64,000 bases of DNA from Coenobita brevimanus (lineage: Eukaryota > Arthropoda > Malacostraca > Decapoda > Coenobitidae): contig CM064664.1 in NCBI GenBank assembly GCA_032717465.1, positions 3,852,634 to 3,916,633 on the forward strand, written 5' to 3'. Within the stretch, counting starts at the first letter, position 1. The number at the start of each line of letters is the position of its first letter. The notes under the pieces were generated by a model, which saw only the letters and a program-made list of their open reading frames with translations, was not told the DNA's origin and ran no database searches. The translations under genes were made by a program, and so were the position numbers. This document shows, one piece after another, positions 34,551 to 45,316 of the stretch.

Positions 34551-37066
34551 GAAATTACTTCCCGGTCTGACTGTACCTCCTTGGGCAGACCAAACTTTGT
34601 GAAGAACCCTAGCATTTCCTTAACCACGTTCTTTGCTGAGATATTTCTAAGTGGAATGGCTTCAGGATAACGAGTAGCCATATCAATCATGGTCAACACA
34701 TAAGAAAATCCTGAAGAAGTCTTAGGAAGAGGGCCCACAATATCCACCAACACACGGGTGAAAGGCGCCTCAAAAGGAGGAATGGGAACTAGAGGTGCAA
34801 CCTTTTCGGTCTGATTACACTTCCCCACAACTTGACAGGTGTGACAAGACTTACAATACCAGGAAACATCCCTGAAGATACCTGGCCAGTAGAAGTGTTT
34901 CAAAATGCGTGCCACAGTCTTCCTCACTCCAAGGTGTCCTGCCAAACTGGAATCATGAGCCACTCGAATGATATCCTGCCTACAAACACGAGGGATGACA
35001 ACTTGATGTACAACCTCCCATTCACAGTCGGCTGATGCTGTTGGGGGTCTCCACTTCCTCATAAGTACTCCTGACTTTACATAATAACAAGTAGAAGCAC
35101 CGGCTGACTCTTCTTCACTGTAAGCAGAGTTAGCTAGACCTTTCAACTCAGGGTCAGCAACCTGCAACTCAACCAACTCTTGACGAGACAAATTATCAAC
35201 ACTACGGGGTACTGCCTCATCTGGTGAGTGGTCCAAATTAGCAAGAAAAGTGTCAGCTAGGATAACATCATCATCATCATTATCCTCTAAATCACCAGTA
35301 ACTTTAGACTTAGCCCTAGTGACAGCACATGCAGGGAACACATCAGGAACATCACAATCCAGGGACACAGCCACTGGCTCACTAGACAACTGAGGAGCTG
35401 GACACACTTGACTTCCACCAATATCATTTCCAAGTAAGAAAGTTACACCTGACATTGGGAGTGTCTCAACCAACCCAACCATAACAGAACCATTAACAAA
35501 ACCAGACTCTAAATTCACTCTGCACAGAGGGACAGAGAAGTAATTATTTCCTACACCTTGTAAGATTACAGTTTCATCAGAGGAATTAACATTAGAGCCT
35601 AGAACACTGGTCAGCATAAGGGATTGGCAAGCACCTGTATCACGATATATTTTAACTGATTTCCTGTCATTACTGTCCAGAGGACTGACAAAACCATCAG
35701 ACAGGAAATTAGCACATGAACTCTTGAGAGTGTCACCCACGTTACTGCTCAAAAGAGGAGCTCCATCATGAGAATTTAAGTTACCCCTCAAAGCAGGTTC
35801 AGTTAACTCATTTAAAGAATTCTGGGAACTCTCAAGAGTGGACACTAGACCAATTGACTGAATATTTAAAGACTCCTTTTTGTTCACATCACGCTGTCTC
35901 CTGAAACATCTCTCCGTAGTATGACCAAGCTTACTACAATAAGTACATTTACTTTTCTGAAATCTAGAGGTGAAGCTGGTATTTACTTCCTGAGAAACAT
36001 CATCTTTATTTTCTTTCCTGTTACCTGTACTCTGAGTAGAGGCAACGTACTTACTTTCAGCTTTCCCTTTTTCTCTAGAATATCTCTTGTGAGTGAGAAC
36101 ATACTCATCAGCTAAAACTGCAGCATCAGACAAATTATCTATTCTTTTCTCATCAAGATATAGACTTACATCTTTATAAATACACCTTTTGAAATCCTCC
36201 AGCAAAATCATCTGCTTAAATTTACCGAAATCAGAATCCACATTCTTAGAATTTAACCACTGCTCTAACAGATCTTCTTTGATTTTTGCATACTCAACAT
36301 GGGATTGCTTATCTTGCTTGTAAGTTGTCCTAAATTTTACTCTATAGGCTTCAGGAACAAGCTCATAGGCCTTAAGAATCAAGCTCTTAACTACATCATA
36401 ATTATCAGATTGATCCTGAGGCAAAGATGCATAAGTTACTTGAGCTTTACCGGTGAGAACAGTTTGAAGGAGTACTGGCCAATACTTTTTGGGCCAATTA
36501 AAACCTGTAGCTACCCTCTCAAACAACTGAAAATACTTGGTTAAATCAGATTCATTAAAAGGAGGGACAAGTTTAACATTTTTAGCCACATCAAAATCAT
36601 CAGAGCTAGATGATCCAGTTCCACCTTGTTTCATGCGGTACTCATGGTCTGCCTGAATCCTGGCAAGTTCAATTTGTGCCTGAGCCTGTACCTGTGCCTC
36701 TTGAATACGAGCCTGAGACTCCACCTGCTTAGCATTTGCCTGAAATTCAGCCTCCTGAATACGAGCCTGAGACTCCGCCTGCTTAGCATTTGCCTGAAAT
36801 TCAGCTTCTTTAGCACGAGCCTCCTGCAGAGCTAGCTGTAACTTAGCTAATTCAATCTGCGTTTGCTCATTTGGAGGAGTTACATTAAACAAGCTTTTAT
36901 TAATCATGCCAACAATTTGATCTTTAGAATGATGAGAGCGAACAGCAATTCCCAATTGTTGAGCAACAAGCTTAAGTTCATTCTTTGTTCTGTTTTCTAT
37001 ATCACACACTGTTTGCACATTTGACAAAAAATCTTTGGCTTCATCAAGTGTAGTAATAGTAGACAT
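34523..37066 (-). pseudogene. gag-pol: Gag, protease and integrase N-part (Gmr1-like Gypsy)
   Basis: About 847 codons from the ATG at 37066 (MSTITTLDEAKDFLSNV), preferred over an upstream in-frame start because it follows the leader. Order: a coiled, repeated region (KEAEFQANAKQAESQARIQ), capsid-like helices, then a zinc knuckle CTYCSKLGHTTERC near 35900-35950. Next comes an aspartic protease with RDTGACQSLM near 35635. The integrase zinc finger has H-H-C-C spacing (HDSSLAGHLG, then KSCHTCQVVGK), and its first catalytic Asp is in VDIVGPLP near 34730. The frame shifts at the second catalytic Asp region (QSDR) near 34575 by a single missing base, and the neighbouring frame continues the integrase. 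The 3' part overlaps that frame. Confidence 0.92.
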
Positions 37067-37126
37067 AATTAATAAGTAACAGTCACAAAATATCAAGCAA
37101 TATCCTTATGATAATATCCTGAATAT

Positions 37127-37144
37127 CCTGATATGAGGTCGCCA
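37127..37144 (-). other. Primer-binding site of the Gmr1-like Gypsy
   Basis: Six bases after the 5' LTR on the coding strand comes TGGCGACCTCATATCAGG. The TGG start fits pairing with a tRNA CCA end. The tRNA was not identified. Confidence 0.6.
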
Positions 37145-37150
37145 AATTTA

Positions 37151-37938
37151 TGTTACGGAACAGAGAAAGATAACGTACACTTTAAGTGAGAATACGAAGA
37201 GTCACTACTGTCCCGTAAAGTTCCAGGTTCAAAACAAAAGAGTTAGGTAAAATTACAAGTTAAAGTTTAATGCTCAAACTAACAACAAAACATTCAGGAC
37301 TCATAAGGATAATGTAATGGCAAAAACAGGTTAAATATATGGTTAACTGCAATAGCCTCTATTAACACGAAGTTAGCAAGAGTAAATTTATCTAAGTCAG
37401 CCCTGATAAAATGAGATACCAGATAATACTCAGTGAATGCGAGATATATTATTACAGATACAAATTATTATTAATGATGGCTGATAGTAAAACTTTACAT
37501 AAATTACAAAAAAAACTCACTAGGCCTACAAATCAACACCTTATGCTATACAGTACAAGGAAAAAATGCAATAACAGTTATACTCAAATTACACACAGCT
37601 GCTGGATGTTTGGAAATTTCTTGAGCACTCACAATAATAATAACTGTACAGGGGAGGACAGAGATGTGAGCAAAATGAGGAGCAGATCTAAGTGGCAATG
37701 ATGCAGAGACTGAGCTCATTATATAGGGGCCAGCAGAGCCTGATACAACTTGTAAGAAGGACGCGCAAATGAAGCCACGGGGACAAAGAGATGAAAATCC
37801 TGCTCTGAACTCCAGAAATGACGACTTACTCTACTATAACGGTAGAAGGGGGGGACTGAGGCAGAACACGCTCGTGATCAAACATGCAGTAACTGTGCGT
37901 TAAAATTACACAAAGGATGATGAAATCATAGGCTATGT

Positions 37939-37942
<4 letters not shown>
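37151..37942 (-). repeat. 5' LTR of the Gmr1-like Gypsy
   Basis: Nearly identical copy of 31565-32357, with the same TGTTAC and GTAACA ends. Confidence 0.95.

Positions 37943-37993
<51 letters not shown>
37943..37993. repeat. (AT)n microsatellite, right flank of Gypsy insertion
   Basis: About 51 bases of AT between the 5' LTR and LINE copy L2. It is continuous with 31482-31564 if the Gypsy element is removed. Confidence 0.95.
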
Positions 37994-37994
<1 letters not shown>

Positions 37995-38203
37995 TTCCTT
38001 TTATTCATCAATGACCTTCTAAGCTGTACATCAAACCCTATCCACTCATACGCTGATGACTCCACCCTTCACCTTTCCATTCGATTCCCACAACGTCTAT
38101 CTCAGCAGTTACTTCAACAGGCAAGGGATGAGGCTATGGCACACCTAATGTCTGACTTGGCTCGTATATCTGACTGGGGTAAAAATAATCTGGTTGTTTT
38201 TAA
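37994..38203 (+). mobile_element. Family L LINE copy L2, left fragment
   Basis: Starts abruptly inside the reverse transcriptase: FLLFINDLLSCTSNPIHSYA, then the DDSTLH of the YADD box, then DEAMAHLMSDLARISDWG and NNLVVFN. It is interrupted by PB-B at TTAA and resumes at 42188 with ASKTQFLHLST. It is 5'-truncated by about two thirds. Confidence 0.85.
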
Positions 38204-38699
38204 CCCGTCACGTCCCGACCACCTTCGCACCTATGACATCCCCCAGTCCCGACCATTTTTGGAAAAAAAATTTTGGGCTAAAACTTCCGCTTTTGTTGAG
38301 AAACAAAGGAAAATCACAAAGAAAGTGCTTACCGTGGTCCGCAACCGGTCAGAACAGGTGAGGTCCCCCGCGCCAGGTATCGGATTCTATCATAGAGGCG
38401 TGAGGCGCTCATGTTTTCTATGGTAGGTAATTTTCGGAGAAACAACAAACAACACCTCTACATTTATTGAATTTGAACTAATTAATAATAAGAATAACAA
38501 TATAATGAATTTCAATGACATATATATGAAAAATAAGCATTGTACCTTCCCCCGAACATAGCGAGTTTGGTCTAATTGATAAAACGCTATGTGCTAAGTT
38601 TCTTCTTTCAGTCAACATATCATTTTTTCTACTTGTATACTACCGTTTCAATGCCATTTACAGTTTTGTACTGTATGTAAATGTTTGATGTTTTCAGCT

Positions 38700-39530
38700 G
38701 TTTTCATTCATTACAATGACATGTAGCATAAGCATAGCGCACATATGCTTACTCAGCGCACTCACTACGACTCGTATTTCAACATACCACATTGTTTTAT
38801 CACTTTCATAATATTTTCTTCTTTACATTGAACCTTTCCTCCACCTCTATAAACGTTTTCGATTATTTGTATTCATTACGAGGGCATTTAGCGAAATGCT
38901 AGCGCATAATCTCGTAGCAACCACACTCTCTAACATTCGTGTTTCCACTTTTACTTTATTTCTTCAATCACAAAATACTTTACCACTTACATTACACCCA
39001 TTTACACCCCATTCTGCACTATACATATTCACTGACATTATTTATTCTAGTGAGCATCAGAATATAGCATGAAAATACCCTCGCAATGAATGTTTCGACC
39101 AACATAATACTCATACACTTACACAGTAATATTCCACTTATATTACACCCGTGTTCACTTATAGACTCCTATTTACATATTTACGGGCCTTATTTATTCC
39201 ACTGAGCGTCTCAATATCGCATCAAAATACCCTCGCAAGTTATGTTTCCACTTAGAAATTACTCATACTCTTACATACTAATATTCCACTTATATTACAC
39301 CCGTGTTCACTTGTAGACTCCTATTTACATATTTACGGGCCTTATTTATTGCACTGAGCGTATGAATATCGCATCAAAATACCCTCTCAAGGTATGTTTC
39401 CACTTAGATAATATTCATACACTTACATAATAATTTTCCACTTATATTATACTCGTATTCACTTCCATACTACTATTTACAGATCTACTGGCCTTATATT
39501 TACACTGAGCGTCTGTTTGTCGCATTTATT
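38700..39530. repeat. About 152-bp tandem repeat array in PB-B 3' region
   Basis: The landmark ACTGAGCGT or a variant recurs near 38900, 39049, 39201, 39353 and 39504, a period of 151-152 bases. 'tatttacgggccttatttatt' and 'cacttatattacacccgtgt' are repeated in each of the best units. The reverse complement of these landmarks (ACGCTCAGT, GGGTGTAATG) matches the array in PB-A. Confidence 0.8.
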
Positions 39531-39565
39531 TCAGAGTATCAGCGTCCTATCGCATTCACACCTTA

Positions 39566-41934
39566 TCAGAAGTGCAGGAGCTTGTGAAACTCACTGAAAC
39601 ATGGGTGAATACACAGACCCACGTCACACTGAACGCACTCACAGCGGGTGTCCTTTCTCTGAGTGGTGGGTCTCACGCGGGAATTGCTACACACGTGACA
39701 CCTGCGTTGGGGCCTAGGTCTATTTGCTTGGGGAGGTATGGGAGTGGGGAAATGGCAGGAGGATAATCTCAGGGGAGGGTGGGCACCTGGGGCCGTGTGG
39801 GTGCGGTGTTGGGGCTTTTCAACCGCATATTTTGCAACAATCTCTCGTGTCAGCTCCCTCACAAACCCTTCAAAGGTTTCCTGAACTCCTGTTGTCATGG
39901 CGTGAATGTGGTGGCAATTCAGGGCAGTAATGTCAAGCAGGTGAAAGAATAGTTTTTTGTACCACTTCATCGTGGTCCTGGCACACTCGACAGTGGATAT
40001 CATGGAGTCTGACTGGTCCACCAGGCGCATGTTGATATTATAATCAAGCACACACTCAGGTTTCCATACATGGTGCCTGTTCTCGCTCCGATAATCTACC
40101 GACTCTGTACGGTCCATAAAGGGGCGGTGAACTGTGGACAAGAGGCGGACTTCTCTATTGTGGTTCCACACAGTTGCAAGGATATTGTTTGCCTGGAAGA
40201 AGACAACCTCATTCCTGTCAAGTTTGCGCCCCACCTTGACCATGTGACGCCGGTTCACCTTCATGGTCCCACATATCCCCGTGTCATGCCTGTGTAGAAA
40301 TCGAGGGAGAACAGGGCTAGTGTACCAATTGTTAAGGTAAAGGACGTGACCACGACGAAGATAGTCTTCTATCATTGTCTTTACCACTGCTCCCGACAGA
40401 CCAATACTCCGATCTTCTATTATGTCTGTCTGTGCACCGGTGTACAAGACTATTGCATGCACATACCCAGTCCTGCAGTCACACATAACAAAGATCTTGA
40501 ACCTAAAACGGTGCCTTTTGCTGGGTATGTACTGCCGAAATGAAATATTGCCTCTCCACAACACGAGACTCTCGTCTATGACGAGGTCTCTATAGGGATA
40601 AAATGAAGAACGGGATGTCTGCCCTAGGTGATCAAAAACCAATCTAATTTGCCTCATCTTATCAGTGTCATTAGCATTTGCAGAATCAGCTGCATCATTG
40701 AAGTGGAGGCGGCTTAGAATTTGCTGAAACCGATTACGGCTCATTACTTGGCCAAATATTGGTGTAAGCATAATAGGGTCCCTTGTCCAGTATGCAGGAA
40801 TTCGGTTCTTTCGTACAATACCCATCAAAAGTACCAAGGCCAAAAACAAAAACATTTCTGCAAGGGAGACTGGGTAATCATAGAGGATTGAATGCCTGCT
40901 CCTTGTGCCCTGTCTTTCACTCTCATGCCACTGGCTCTTAGCGAACCGGTTTGATCCACTATTTCCTCCACAAAAGCCTCACTGAAGAAAAGGTGGAAAA
41001 AATCCAACCTGGTTGAATTTGGGTGAATACCGGAAGCAATGCATCCAGCACACCCCTGCTCAGTGAATGGGTGAATGAGGGGAGTAAAATCACTCCCATC
41101 CTCCCAATTCCAAGACACAAAATCCTCGTCCCGATCGTGCCCATCCTCACCTTCATCAGGGTGGGGAGGAGATGATGGTGGGGGAGGTTGGGTAGGAGGA
41201 GTGTGCAGGGCGTTCCGATTTGCACTCCTCTTCCCTCTGCCTTTACCCTTCCCCTTTCCCTTACCCTTACGGCCTTGGGGAACATCAGGGGGCTGTGGGG
41301 AGGAAGCCCGGGAATATTGGGGAGCATAAGACGTGCTGGGGAGTGGCTCTTCCTCACCTCCCTGCTCCATCACCACACCATGTGACTCACTACCCACCCT
41401 CACTGCCCCAAGTGATAAGCCCCGCCGCCTCACGCCACCACGTGACTCACTCCCGCCGCTCTCACTTTCCACACTCTTCCCAACACTTTCCCTTTCACTC
41501 TTCACTCCCTCAACACCACTTCCGCCATCCCCAAACAAAACACTAGGCCCATACTTGTTAGAACGATGTGGTGTGCGCTCTGGGCCGTGATGAGTAATTA
41601 CCTCACGGCCGTACCACGTGGAAGCACGTCCCACGGCTATGTCCTCGTCCTCATCATCGTCCTCGTCCTTGAAATCGGGCTCCACGTCACGTAGGGGCTG
41701 GCTAGAGGATCTTGCATGTTTTTGTGCGGCCTGACCCTCTCCTGCAGCACAATAAGTCATGTAGCGCCGCTTCCTGGGGGACGGGACTTCCTCATCACTG
41801 GTGCTGCTTTCCACATCCTCTGGTTGGACATAATCTTTGTCCATCTCCTCATCATTGAGTGGTGAATCACTATCGCCAGTAAAGGCATCCAGGGCGGCTT
41901 GAATTTCGTCCTCTGAGAGACCTCTATGCGCCAT
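39566..41934 (-). pseudogene. piggyBac-like transposase, one frameshift and a lost catalytic Asp
   Basis: About 790 codons from the ATG at 41934 (MAHRGLSEDEIQAALDAFTG). The N-terminal third is acidic, with a basic KGRKGKGKGKGKGRGKR tract. The frame shifts near 40850. The core runs VIDESLVLWRGNISF (first Asp), then VLYLNNWYTSP, where PB-A has Asp (YLDNWY), so the second catalytic residue is Asn. VDQSDSMISTVE follows (third Asp). The C-terminal Cys-rich tail (CHVCSNS, CECVQCDVGLC) is complete. Even with the frame corrected it would be expected to be catalytically dead. Confidence 0.9.
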
Positions 41935-42187
41935 GTCTGAGTGGGACCGTTGCTAACAGGTGAGTGACCTAGCCACAGGTGAGTGTGGGTCATGCGGGGT
42001 CGCCGAGTGTCCCCTCCTGGTGGCAGGTAGGGGAAGGTCATGCGACGCTACGTACCAAAAATCAAGCGCAAATTTTGAAAATTGTGGAAATAATGCAACT
42101 CGCAATTGCAAAACGTACCGGTACGTCGACGGGACTGGCAAATGCAAAACGTTGCAACGTATCCATACGTTGACGGGACGTCTCGGG

Positions 42188-42962
42188 TTTGCATCAAAGA
42201 CTCAGTTTTTGCACCTATCAACCCGACAAAATCTTTCACAGGTATACCCACTTATGTTTAATAATACCCAACTTAATCCTGCATCATCGTTGAACATGCT
42301 TGGGGTTTCATTTGCTCGGGACTTGTCTTGGAAAGATCATATTATATCTCTTGTAAAATCTGCTTCCAAAAGATTGGGTGTGACAAGCCGACTTCGTTCC
42401 TTCTTTGCCCCCGCACAATTGTTGACTCTATACAGGGGTTTTATCCGCCCCTGTGTGGAGTACAACTCTCACGTGTGGGAAGGCTCCCCACATACAGCTC
42501 TTCTCAATAGGGTGGAGTCATAGGCTTTTTGTCTCATTAACTCTCCCCCTCTTACTGACTCCCTTCAACCTCTGTCTCTTCACCACGACGTTGCATCTTT
42601 ATCTCTTTTCTATCGCTACTTCAATGGCCACTGTTCCTCTGAATTGTCTGCATGCATTCCTCCACTTCTATGATGGGCGCATAGCACCCGTCTAGCAGGA
42701 AACTCTCACCCCTTTTCTGTCTAACTCTCTAATGCAAGAGTTAACTGTTACTCCCAGTCCTTTATTTATGCAACAGGTCAACTCTGGAACTGTCTCCCTC
42801 TGTCTGTATTTCCTGCTTCCTATGATCTCCAGTCTTTCAAATGCAGTGTGTCAAGGCATCTCGAAATGAATGGATCTTGAATTTGGCTCTCTCTTGTATT
42901 TTGTTTTTCTCTTGGAGGGAACAGTTTTGCGGGCTCATTGCCTTTGGTTCCATCTTCCCCAC

Positions 42963-42966
<4 letters not shown>
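42188..42966 (+). mobile_element. Family L LINE copy L2, right fragment
   Basis: Resumes with SKTQFLHLSTRQNLSQ, then LNMLGVSFARDLSWKDH and GFIRPCVEYNSHVWEGSPHT. Stops follow, then the tail GQLWNCLPLSVFP. The 3' UTR has the family signature 'tttggttccatcttccccacataaa' and runs into a (TA)n tract. Confidence 0.85.

Positions 42967-43024
<58 letters not shown>
42967..43024. repeat. (AT)n microsatellite at the 3' end of LINE copy L2
   Basis: About 58 bases of AT, starting directly at the LINE 3' end. Confidence 0.96.
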
Positions 43025-43026
<2 letters not shown>

Positions 43027-43385
43027 CATTGGTAGTTGATAATATCATCTTGAAATCTCCAGGCAATTTTATTGAGGTTGGGAGAAAACAATCTGAACCT
43101 GATCTTGGGTGTTCAGATGTAGCTTTCATGAACCCCTTGAATACAAGAAACTCTTCCTGAGTTTAGTATTATTTTCTGGAGGTAACAATAAACTTATGAC
43201 ACCATCGCAGTAACCAGGTTAATAATCTTGGCGATTTTGTGCAGCTTGTAATAGATATAACCTTCAGCAAACTCTTCAATAAATGTCCTTCGTACTTGCA
43301 GTAAATCTGTTTAGTGAAGGCCTGATAAATTTGAAAAGGACATCATCGGATTGAGGTTAACACTGTCCATCATATTACGTCTGCT
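43025..43385. other. Unassigned DNA
   Basis: No gene or repeat recognised. Confidence 0.5.
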
Positions 43386-44159
43386 TTAACCCGCTGCGTC
43401 CCGAAGACGTGAATTCACGTCCTCACATGATGTGCACTCATATCCCGGAGACGTAAATTAACGCGGCAACATTGCAAGGTCCTTAATTTGCACAATTTTC
43501 AATTTCTGCGAGTGATTTTGCGAGTGATTTTTTGCACGTATACACGGGACGCCTTCCTCTGTTCCTCTACAAGATGCCAAGCAGGGACAATGCCTTCCAC
43601 TGCATAACCTCTCCCCCCCCCTGCACGCCATTGTCTCGGCAATTCACCTGTTGCCAGTGACCTGGCCAATAAAGACATCCAGGGCCAGAGTGAGTCCCCA
43701 ATCGATGACAATGTGGAGGACAAAGTTTACATAGCATTAGAGGAAGAAACAGTCAGAAATGATGATCAGGTAATGTGGGAAGAAAAGGTCATGAATGGTG
43801 ATGAGTTAGTGAGTGAAACAATGCTTATAATGCCTATATTACTGTTTGAAAACCAATATACTCTTGTACTACATATAAATTCGTACCAAGTAAATAAATA
43901 AATACTGTTTATGAGTGGATAAAATAGTTACCCTCCCATAGAACTCGTTTTCTTTGGTGCCAGCCTGTTAGAAAACCCAGTCATGTAAGGAGGTACTCGT
44001 ACCTGAATCGAGTATTTTAAACCTCAGGTGAGTGATTTCTCTATGAATTTTCGATGTTTCTCACCAAAAGCGGATGTTTGAGCCAAAAAAAAAAAGGTCC
44101 AAAAATGTCGGGGCTGGGGTGTACCACTGCCCAGAAAACGTCAGGATGGGGCGGGTTAA
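43386..44159 (+). mobile_element. piggyBac deletion derivative PB-C
   Basis: A 766-bp element between two TTAA copies (43386-43389 and 44156-44159). The ends are CCCGCTGCGTCCCG and, inverted, CCCGCCCCATCCTG. The left 330 bases align with the PB-A leader and the start of its acidic N-terminus (VEDKVYIALEEETV against VVDRDYVQPEEEI). The right 250 bases align with the PB-A 3' end, including 'aaaagcggatgttt' and 'ggtccaaaaatg'. The transposase core and the tandem array are gone. It could move only with a transposase supplied in trans. Confidence 0.88.
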
Positions 44160-44745
44160 ATTATTACAAACACAGCCCAGTGCTTGGAGAGGATGCTTTT
44201 GCAATGGTGAGGGATGGGGGAAGCCTGTCCTTTTTGCAGGCACCCAGACTCCTTTGTAAGTTTTAGTGTTTAGTGCTTTTAGTGTTAGTTTTATTCCTTT
44301 TACTTTATCGTATCGTCTGTTTCACTGCTGTCCGGTGCCACACAAGGGAGTTGCACAGTCATTTTTTTCTACAGGTTCACCAATCAATCACTCAATCCTA
44401 ACAGCACCAGACGATTACGGTCAGTATTGGGCGTGGTTTCCAAACCTACCTTCACTGGATATACCAGTAAAAAAATCCATTACAGTTTGGAATCCTTTTA
44501 AAATTAAACTAAATTATCTGGAGAGAACACAGACACTGTACATGAATGGGCGTCATCGGACAGTGGATAAATACAGTTTTTTATGACAGGTCTGCCCACA
44601 TTTTAGAAGCACAAAGTTTTTCATCATCATCATCATCACCAACTATACCACTTTTCCCTCGTTATGATGTGCGGGACAGGGCGACATGGGGGCGATTTGT
44701 TTGTAGCCATCCCCTACAGGATTAAAGTCTCTCTCTCTGTCTCTG

Positions 44746-44754
<9 letters not shown>
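44160..44754. other. Unassigned DNA
   Basis: An open frame at 44266-44586 (contains DDYGQYWAWFPNLPSLDIPV) has no recognised domain and no clear codon bias. A short CT/CTGT run precedes the next AT tract. Confidence 0.4.

Positions 44755-44821
<67 letters not shown>
44755..44821. repeat. (TA)n microsatellite, tail of the adjacent SINE
   Basis: About 67 bases of TA, starting where the minus-strand SINE ends. Confidence 0.95.
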
Positions 44822-44823
<2 letters not shown>

Positions 44824-45030
44824 TCCAATCCTACATTGTCTCATGAGGTGCGTAGGAGTCTGGGGCTAGGCAATTGGTCCCGACATTTAAGATGAGAGTG
44901 ACCAGCCTCACTCATCCCTGAGTGGAATTACATGAGCAATCAACCCCAATCATCCCTTGGATATAAACCTTCACCGGCTCAATCCGATTGGAGCACAATA
45001 ATTGCCCACTAAACCACCAGGCGCCAAAAT
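44822..45030 (-). mobile_element. tRNA-derived SINE with (TA)n tail
   Basis: On the minus strand the head starts TGGCGCCTGGTGGTTTAGTG. The A-box-like TGGTTTAGTGGGC (plus 45004-45016) and the B-box-like GGATTGAGCC (plus 44976-44985) are about 30-40 bases apart, as in RNA polymerase III promoters. A body of about 140 unrelated bases follows, and then (TA)n. It lacks a full cloverleaf, so it is not a tRNA gene. The family is not identified. Confidence 0.6.
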
Positions 45031-45277
45031 TTGGTTATATGGTTACCGCCCAGCGTAGTAAATGGTTTCCTGGTGCACAGGCTGAAGGAAGTGGAAAGAA
45101 TGAAGGAAAGAAAGACAGAAGAGGGAGTGTAAAGTCACTCGAAGGCAGAAGGACAAGGAAAGAATGAAGGAAAGAAAGACAGAAGAGAATGGAAGGAAAG
45201 AAGGATGGAGAGGAAAGGGCAGATACCCGAGAGCAGCACTACATCGAGTGAGCGGATGGTGGGCGCCTCCGCCTACC

Positions 45278-45316
<39 letters not shown>

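Larger units (their letters stand above)
31565..37942 (-). mobile_element. Gypsy LTR retrotransposon with PR-INT-RT-RH order (Gmr1-like)
   Basis: Two LTRs of about 793 bp with ends TGTTAC and GTAACA flank an interior coding gag, protease, integrase, reverse transcriptase and RNase H, in that order, on the minus strand. The reverse transcriptase and integrase are Gypsy-type by motif (YIDD, H2C2 zinc finger, FSGPYFVEKK near the integrase end). Integrase before reverse transcriptase is the Copia order. That combination is known from Gmr1-like Gypsy elements, first noted in fish and other deuterostomes. The reading frame is broken at two places and carries one extra stop, although the LTRs are nearly identical. 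Confidence 0.93.
38200..42190 (-). mobile_element. piggyBac-like transposon PB-B
   Basis: About 4.0 kb on the minus strand. The left end is TTAA followed by CCCGTCACGTCCCG. The right end is CGGGACGTCTCGGG followed by TTTGCATC, where TTAATGCATC would be expected from the interrupted LINE, so two A bases of the right target copy appear lost. It carries a transposase and a 3' tandem array similar to PB-A. Confidence 0.9.

Noticed and set aside
41960..42523. Single 187-residue protein
   Set aside because: The frame fuses the non-coding right end of PB-B with the LINE tail of L2 by chance. The two halves belong to different elements.
42837..43160. Frames encoding YIYIYI repeats (also near 31480, 37950, 44700 and 45290)
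   Set aside because: They are translations of AT microsatellites, not proteins.
44960..45030. tRNA gene
   Set aside because: The head is followed by a SINE-like body and TA tail. The T-arm B box lacks the canonical TTCGA.
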